Shown here in pieces: positions 59,433-64,000 of a stretch of DNA of 64,000 nt. Each line of letters opens with the position of its first letter. Within the stretch, counting starts at the first letter, position 1. This DNA comes from JAICJR01 sp963848495 (GTDB lineage Bacteria; Actinomycetota; Thermoleophilia; Solirubrobacterales; Thermoleophilaceae). The stretch covers positions 752,773-816,772 of the forward strand of contig CAWKDV010000001.1 in the NCBI GenBank assembly GCA_963848495.1. Direction: 5' to 3'. Made by a program: the position numbers and the translations under genes. The notes under the pieces were generated by a model, which ran no database searches, had not been told where the DNA came from, and saw only the letters and a program-made list of their open reading frames with translations.

Positions 59433-62017
59433 CGCCGCGTTCGCCCTCAGATCCGCGGGCTGCGGGCCCGCAAGCTGCGCACGGCCCTGACCGCGATCGC
59501 GGTGGTGCTCGGCGTCGCGCCTGATCTCGGGCACCTACATCCTCACCGACACGATCAACAAGTCGTTCGACGACATCTTCGCGACCGCGACGAAGGGCAT
59601 CGACGTCGCGATCGTCGCCGAAGAAGCTCGTCACAGCGACAACGGCTCCGACCCGCCGGCGTTCTCGACCAGGCCGTGCTGCGCCAAGGTCGCGCAGGTG
59701 CCCGGGCGTGTCAAGCAGGCCTCCGGCAGGGTGTTCAACACCGCCACGATCGTCGGCAAGAACGGCAAGCGGGTCGGTGCCCAGGGAGCGCCGAACTTCG
59801 TCACACCCGCGTCGCCGCCGCCGTTCAGCCCCTCCACTACGTCAAGGGTCGCGCGCCCGCGCGCCGACGCGAGATCGCGATCGACAGCTCACGGCCAACA
59901 AGAGCGCTGGCAAGCTCGGCGACCGGGTCGCGTCGGCGGGCCAGGGGCCGACACAGGCCTACACGCTCGTCGGCATCGCCAAGTTCGGCGAGCGTCGAGT
60001 CGCTCGCCGGCGCGAGCATCGCGATCATGCCGCTGCCCAGGCCCAGCGCGTGCTGGGCGAGATCGGCAGCTTCGACGAGATCGACGTGCGGGCCGCGCCC
60101 GGGACGAGCCGCCCAAGCGCTGGTCGCCGCGGGTGCGTCGGCGCTCGGCACGCCGTGACCGTGCGCACCGGGGCCGAGCAGGCGCAGCAGGAGTCCAAGG
60201 ACGTCAAGGCAGACTTCAGTTCGTGACCACGTGCTGCTCGTGTTCGCCGGCGTCGCGCTGTTCGTCGGCGCGTTCATGATCTTCAACACGCTTCTCGATC
60301 ACCGTCGCGCAGCGCACGCGGGAGTTCGCGATGCTGCGGACGCTCGGCGCCAGCCGCCGGCAGGTGCTGCGGCTCGGTGCTGCTTCGAGGCCACGGTCAT
60401 GGGCTTCGTCGCGTCGGTCGTCGGCCTCTGCTCGGGCTCGTGCTGGCCGGGGCTCTAAGGCGCTGTTCAGCGCCGTCGGCGCCGACCTGCCGTCCGACGG
60501 GACGGTGCTCGAGACGCGCACGATCGTCGTCTCGCTCGTGGTCGGGCACGGTGATCACCGTCGTGGCAGCCTGTCGCCCGCGATCCGCGCCACGCGGATC
60601 CGCCGATCGCGGCGTTGCGCGAGGGCGCGGTGCTCCCGCGCGGCGCGCCTGTCCCGCTTCCGCACGCCCGCTCGCGCTCGTCGACGCTGGCGCTCGGCGC
60701 GGCGCTGATCTCGCTCGGGCCGTCGTTCGGCGGCGACGCCGGCACGCCGTCTGGCTCGGCGCCGGCGCGGCGTGATCTTCGATGCTCGTGGTCGGCGATG
60801 CTCGCGCGCCACGTGGTGCGGCCGCTCGCCTCGGCGGTCGGCGGCCCGCTGGAGCGCGTGCGCGGCGTCACCGGCCGGCTGGCGCGCGAGAACGCGACCC
60901 GCAACCCGGGCCGCACCGCCACCACGGCCGCGGCGCTGATGATCGGCCTGGCCCTCGTGACGTTCGTGACGCATCCTCGCGGCCGGGCATCAAGGACTCG
61001 GTCGCCTCGCAGCGTGGACAAGGGCGTGCACGCGGCGCGTTCGTGGTCGCAGAACACCGACGGCTTCTCGCACCATCCCGGTGCCGCGACCGGCACAGCG
61101 CTGCAGCGGGTCCCGGGCGTCGGCACCGATCGCGCGATCCGCGCTTCGCCAGGCGCGAGGTCGGCGGGGTGGGCGGCACCCCCGGCGTGACCGGGCGTCG
61201 ACCCGGCGCACGCTGCCGTCGATCTACCAGGTCGATTGGAAGAAGGGCTCGCCGGCGACGCTGCGCACGCTCGGGGCCGACGACGCGATCGTCAGCGACA
61301 AGTGGGCCAAGGACAAGGCGTGAAGGTGGGGGAGACCGCTCACGCTGACCACCCAGCAACGGCACCGTCGCGCTCACCGTGAAGGGCACGTACAAGGACG
61401 ACGCCCAGCTTCCTGAGCGACATCACCATCCCCAACGCGACGCTGGCTCGAGTTCGCTCAGGCGACCCAGGACGCGTACGTGCTCGTCGGCCGTGCGCCC
61501 GGGTGCGAACGTCGACGCTGGTCAAGGCGCGCGGCGAGGCACGTCCTCAAGGACCGCTACCCGTCCGCGGAGGCCTCTGACCAAGAAGGAGTTCACGACG
61601 ACATCGCCAAGCCAGATCAACCAGATCTCTGGCCTTCTTCTACGTGCTCCTGTCGCTCTCGGTGATCGTGTCGCTGTTCGGGATCGTCAACACGCTGGCG
61701 CTGTCGATCTTCGAGCGCACGCGCGAGCTCGGGATGATGCGCGCGATCGGCATGTCGCGCAGCCAGGTCCGGCGCGATGGTGCGCTACGAGTCGGTGATC
61801 ACCGCGCTGATCGGCGCCGTGCTCCGGCTCGTGCTCGGCGTGGTCTTCGCGCATCCTGGCGCCGGCCGCTGGCCAGACCAGGGCCTCGGCTCTCGATCCC
61901 GGTCGGGACGCTGATCGCGCTCTGATCCTCGCCGGCCTCGCGGGCGTGCTGGCCGCGATCCCGCCGGCGCGCCGCGCGGCGAAGCTTGACGTGCTCGAGG
62001 CGTTGGCGTACGAGTAG
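59430..62017 (+). CDS. FtsX-type ABC transporter permease, heavily frameshifted
   Basis: Joined fragments give a protein of about 850 residues with two FtsX domains. Readable pieces include LRTALTAIAVVLGV, FIVT-like LLVFAGVALFVGAFMIFNT, FAMLRTLGASRRQVLRL, RENATRNPGRTATTAAALMIGLALVTFVT (in parts), LSLSVIVSLFGIVNTLALSI, FERTRELGMMRAIGMSRSQV and LDVLEALAYE before TAG 62017. It carries single-base indels throughout. The start is approximate. It is likely an exporter of lipid, peptide or drug, controlled by the two-component system upstream. Confidence 0.72.
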
Positions 62018-62023
62018 GACTAC

Positions 62024-62086
62024 GGACTGCGGACTGCGGACTGCGGAGATGCAGTTCCGCAGTCCGCAATTCCGCAGTCCGCAGTC
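62024..62086. repeat. Inverted heptamer repeat array after the permease gene
   Basis: Three GGACTGC units plus GGA (62024-62047), then opposed units TCCGCAGT, CCGCAAT, TCCGCAGT, CCGCAGT up to 62086. It forms a possible hairpin between the convergent permease and UDG genes, one base before the UDG stop. Confidence 0.85.
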
Positions 62087-62773
62087 TCAATCGAGCCCGC
62101 CCAGGGCCCGTGCGTGCACGAAGACCGCATCCATCATCTCCGCTGTCAGCACACCAGTGAACGTGTTCTGCTGGCTGGGGTGGTAGCAGCCGAGCAGCGT
62201 CGGGCCGCCGTCCACCCCGTGCTCTGCTCCGTGGCCGAACTTCGGCTTCGGGCGCAGCTTCAGCAGGCGGCAGGCCGCGTCCCACGCGTAGGCGCCCAGG
62301 CAGACGATCACGCGCACCTCGGGCAGCAGCTCGAGCTCCGTGGCCGCGTACGGCAGGCAGTTGTCGCGCTCGGCGGGCAGCGGCTTGTTGGCCGGCGGCG
62401 CGCAGCGCACCGCGGCGGCCACGAAGGCGCCCTTCAGTTCGAGGCCGTCGTCGCGTGAGACGGACGTCGGCTGGTTGGCGAAGCCGGTGCGGTGGAGGGA
62501 GCCGAACAGCCAGTCGCCCGAGCGGTCGCCGGTGAAGACGCGGCCGGTGCGGTTGCCGCCGTGTGCGGCCGGCGCGAGCCCGAGCACATAGACCCGCGCG
62601 TGCGGATCGCCGAAGCCGGGCACCGGGCGGGCCCAGTAGTCCCAGTCGGCGTAGGCCGCCCGCTTCTCGCGACCGACCTTTTCGCGCCATTCGACCAGCC
62701 GCGGGCAGCGGCGGCATGCGGAGATCCGCGATTCGAGCTGAACAATCTGAGCGCTGCGGTCGATAACCGTCAA
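62087..62773 (-). CDS. Uracil-DNA glycosylase, family 5 (UdgB-like)
   Basis: A 228-residue enzyme. CRRCPRLVEWR gives two Fe-S cysteines, with further ligands in VRCAPPANKPLPAERDNCLP; YVLGLAPAAHGGNRTGRVFTGDRSG is the active-site loop (GLAPAAHGGNRTGR); VIVCLGAYAWDA and CYHPSQQNTFTG (HPS motif) complete the family 4/5 signature. The GLAPAAHG form without an acidic residue fits UdgB. It starts most likely at TTG 62773, just four bases from the divergent EAL-HDOD gene start. Confidence 0.9.
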   Translation of the reverse strand: MTVIDRSAQIVQLESRISACRRCPRLVEWREKVGREKRAAYADWDYWARPVPGFGDPHARVYVLGLAPAAHGGNRTGRVFTGDRSGDWLFGSLHRTGFANQPTSVSRDDGLELKGAFVAAAVRCAPPANKPLPAERDNCLPYAATELELLPEVRVIVCLGAYAWDAACRLLKLRPKPKFGHGAEHGVDGGPTLLGCYHPSQQNTFTGVLTAEMMDAVFVHARALGGLD

Positions 62774-62776
62774 AGG

Positions 62777-63991
62777 ATGGATGACGTCTCCGTTGCTCGG
62801 CAGGCTATTTATGACCGGGACCTCGGGGTCTTCGCCTACGAGCTGCTGTTCGACAGCGGCGCGGCGGACGCCTCGGTGGTGGTCAACACCTTCGCCAACA
62901 TGGGCCTGCAGGACCTCGTCGGCGGGCGCTCGGCGGCGGTCATCGTCTCGCCGTCCTTCCTCCAGGACATCGGTTCGCTGCAGCTTCCGGCCGAGCGGCT
63001 GATCCTCGAGCTGCCGCACGAGCTGCACGCGGACGAGGAGGCGGCGCGCGCGGTGCACGACCTGAGGATCCGCGGCTACACGATCGCGCTCGACGACTTT
63101 GTGCAGAGCCCGTCCGCCGAACCGATGCTGCAGATGGCGGACCTCGTGAAGTTCGACGCACAGGAGCTCGGACAGCAGGGGCTCTGGCGCGAGGCCGGGC
63201 AGCTCGGGGGCCGCGACGGCCTGAAGCTGCTGGCCAAGGGCGTGGAGAGTCACGAGGAGCTCGACTTCTGCCGCAACCTCGGCTTCGACTACTACCAGGG
63301 ACAGTTCCTCTGCAAGCCGCAGGCGGTGACCAAGCACACGGTGCCCACCAACCGCCTCGCCAAGCTCGCCCTGCTGGCGGAGCTGAACTCGCCCGACACC
63401 GACTTCGACGCCCTCGAGCGGCTGATCAGCCTCGACGTGGGCCTCAGCTACCGCTTCCTGCGCTACATCAACTCGGCCTTCTTCTCGCTGCCGCACAAGA
63501 TCGGCTCGATCCGGCAGGCGCTGGTGCTGCTCGGCATCGCGTCGGTGCGGAAGTGGTCCACGCTGCTGGCGATGTCGGACTTCGCCGACAAGCCGCACGA
63601 GCTGATCGTGACCGCGCTCGTGCGCGGCAAGATGTGCGAGCTGGCCGCCGCCTCGCGGCCCACGCGCGAGCGCGAGGAGTACTTCACGGTCGGCATGTTC
63701 TCCGTGATCGACGCGCTCCTCGACTCGCCGATGGACATCGTGCTGGCCTCGCTGCCGCTCTCGGACGAGATCAAGGTCGCGCTGAGCCACCATCAGGGAC
63801 CGAAGGGCGTCGTGCTCCAGGCCGTGCTCGGCTACGAGCGCGCCCGCTTCGACGACCTGAAGGCGCTGGCATGGCAGAGCACGTCGATGTGTGTGCCGTT
63901 GTCGCGGGCACGATCAGCACGTCCTCGTTGGCGCCGAGGCCCGGAGGCGCGCCGTATGCCGCGACCATCTCCGCGTCGGTCTGGCTCGTGA
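62777..63991 (+). CDS. EAL-HDOD (YuxH-type) signalling protein with abnormal C-terminus
   Basis: A frame of 404 codons. An EAL-like N-terminal domain (VARQAIYDRDLGVFAYELLF, LILELPHELHADEEAA, GYTIALDDFVQ, LLAKGVESHEELDFCRNLGF, YYQGQFLCKP) lacks some catalytic residues. A HDOD domain follows (LISLDVGLSYRFLRYINSAFF, ALVLLGIASVRKWSTLLAM). The match ends near 63868; the remaining 40 residues are Arg-rich and unlike the family, suggesting a frame break or junction there. ATG 62777 is preceded by AAGG. Confidence 0.85.
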   Translation: MDDVSVARQAIYDRDLGVFAYELLFDSGAADASVVVNTFANMGLQDLVGGRSAAVIVSPSFLQDIGSLQLPAERLILELPHELHADEEAARAVHDLRIRGYTIALDDFVQSPSAEPMLQMADLVKFDAQELGQQGLWREAGQLGGRDGLKLLAKGVESHEELDFCRNLGFDYYQGQFLCKPQAVTKHTVPTNRLAKLALLAELNSPDTDFDALERLISLDVGLSYRFLRYINSAFFSLPHKIGSIRQALVLLGIASVRKWSTLLAMSDFADKPHELIVTALVRGKMCELAAASRPTREREEYFTVGMFSVIDALLDSPMDIVLASLPLSDEIKVALSHHQGPKGVVLQAVLGYERARFDDLKALAWQSTSMCVPLSRARSARPRWRRGPEARRMPRPSPRRSGS

Positions 63992-64000
63992 GCGTGAGGC
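63867..64000 (-). other. Possible fragment of a cyclase-family gene at the right edge
   Basis: On the minus strand, reading in from the edge, TSQTDAEMVAAYGAPPGLGA and NEDVLIVPA are followed, after a single-base shift near 63907, by DNGTHIDVLCHA. This resembles the metal-binding GTHID segment of cyclase-family hydrolases (kynurenine formamidase-like). Only about 45 residues are visible, so this is tentative. Confidence 0.25.

Noticed and set aside
57440..61930. True pseudogenisation of the two-component/ABC operon
   Set aside because: Indels are frequent but motifs and codon pattern are fully kept and all four genes are hit equally within sharp borders, which is better explained by sequencing error. 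It remains to be tested.

Overview
The window is high-GC DNA with dense, often overlapping genes and frequent GTG/TTG starts. It looks chromosomal and actinobacterial. Supporting signs are an NHEJ set (Ku plus split LigD), a GAAC-N4-GTTC SOS box, a CIRCE element over groES-groEL, an lhr-nei2 pair, DUF2342-, DUF4349- and DUF6166-type proteins, many probable leaderless starts (TAnnnT about 7 nt before ATG) and two large Ig-repeat secreted proteins. Class Thermoleophilia (Solirubrobacterales-like) is my best guess, inferred from gene content only.

Layout. 1-5.4 kb: an LtrA fragment cut by the left edge, a decayed IS481-type transposase, a membrane metallophosphoesterase, an aldo/keto reductase, and a VOC and a SnoaL-like gene. 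5.4-5.7 kb: three 75-bp tandem repeats abutting and partly copying a tRNA-Arg(CCU). 5.7-13.1 kb: a UDG-like protein, an amidohydrolase, a hypothetical gene, a GalT-like gene, a TlpA thioredoxin and an SF2 helicase with an acidic insert. 13.1-17.7 kb: a STAS protein, then hemC, cobA-hemD, a SAM hydroxide adenosyltransferase and birA on the minus strand. 17.7-24.5 kb: two paralogous secreted Ig-repeat proteins. 24.7-32.8 kb: a baeRF-type protein, the NHEJ cluster (LigD phosphoesterase-ligase, Ku, LigD polymerase), a DUF2342 zincin, and a basic histone-like gene under a predicted LexA box. 33-39.9 kb: Mrp, a 7Fe ferredoxin, a sulfite-oxidase-like enzyme, an epimerase, and the sulfate ABC operon with a damaged cysW and an Rrf2 regulator. 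40-50.9 kb: signalling, redox and stress genes including groES-groEL, Nudix, Pcm, Crp/Fnr, RidA and an ECF sigma/DUF4349 pair. 50.9-56.8 kb: GdpD, Nei2 and Lhr. 56.8-62 kb: a two-component system and a MacB/FtsX-type ABC exporter. 62-64 kb: a second UDG and an EAL-HDOD protein.

Themes. DNA repair is unusually well represented: NHEJ, Lhr-Nei2, two UDG-superfamily proteins and an SOS-box gene. A GGACTGC/GCAGTCC heptamer repeat occurs at six places, five just after stop codons and one inside the galT-like gene. Every gene from about 57.44 to 61.93 kb carries single-base indels roughly every 50-100 nt, while the flanking DNA is clean. I read this as a low-accuracy patch of sequence rather than gene decay.
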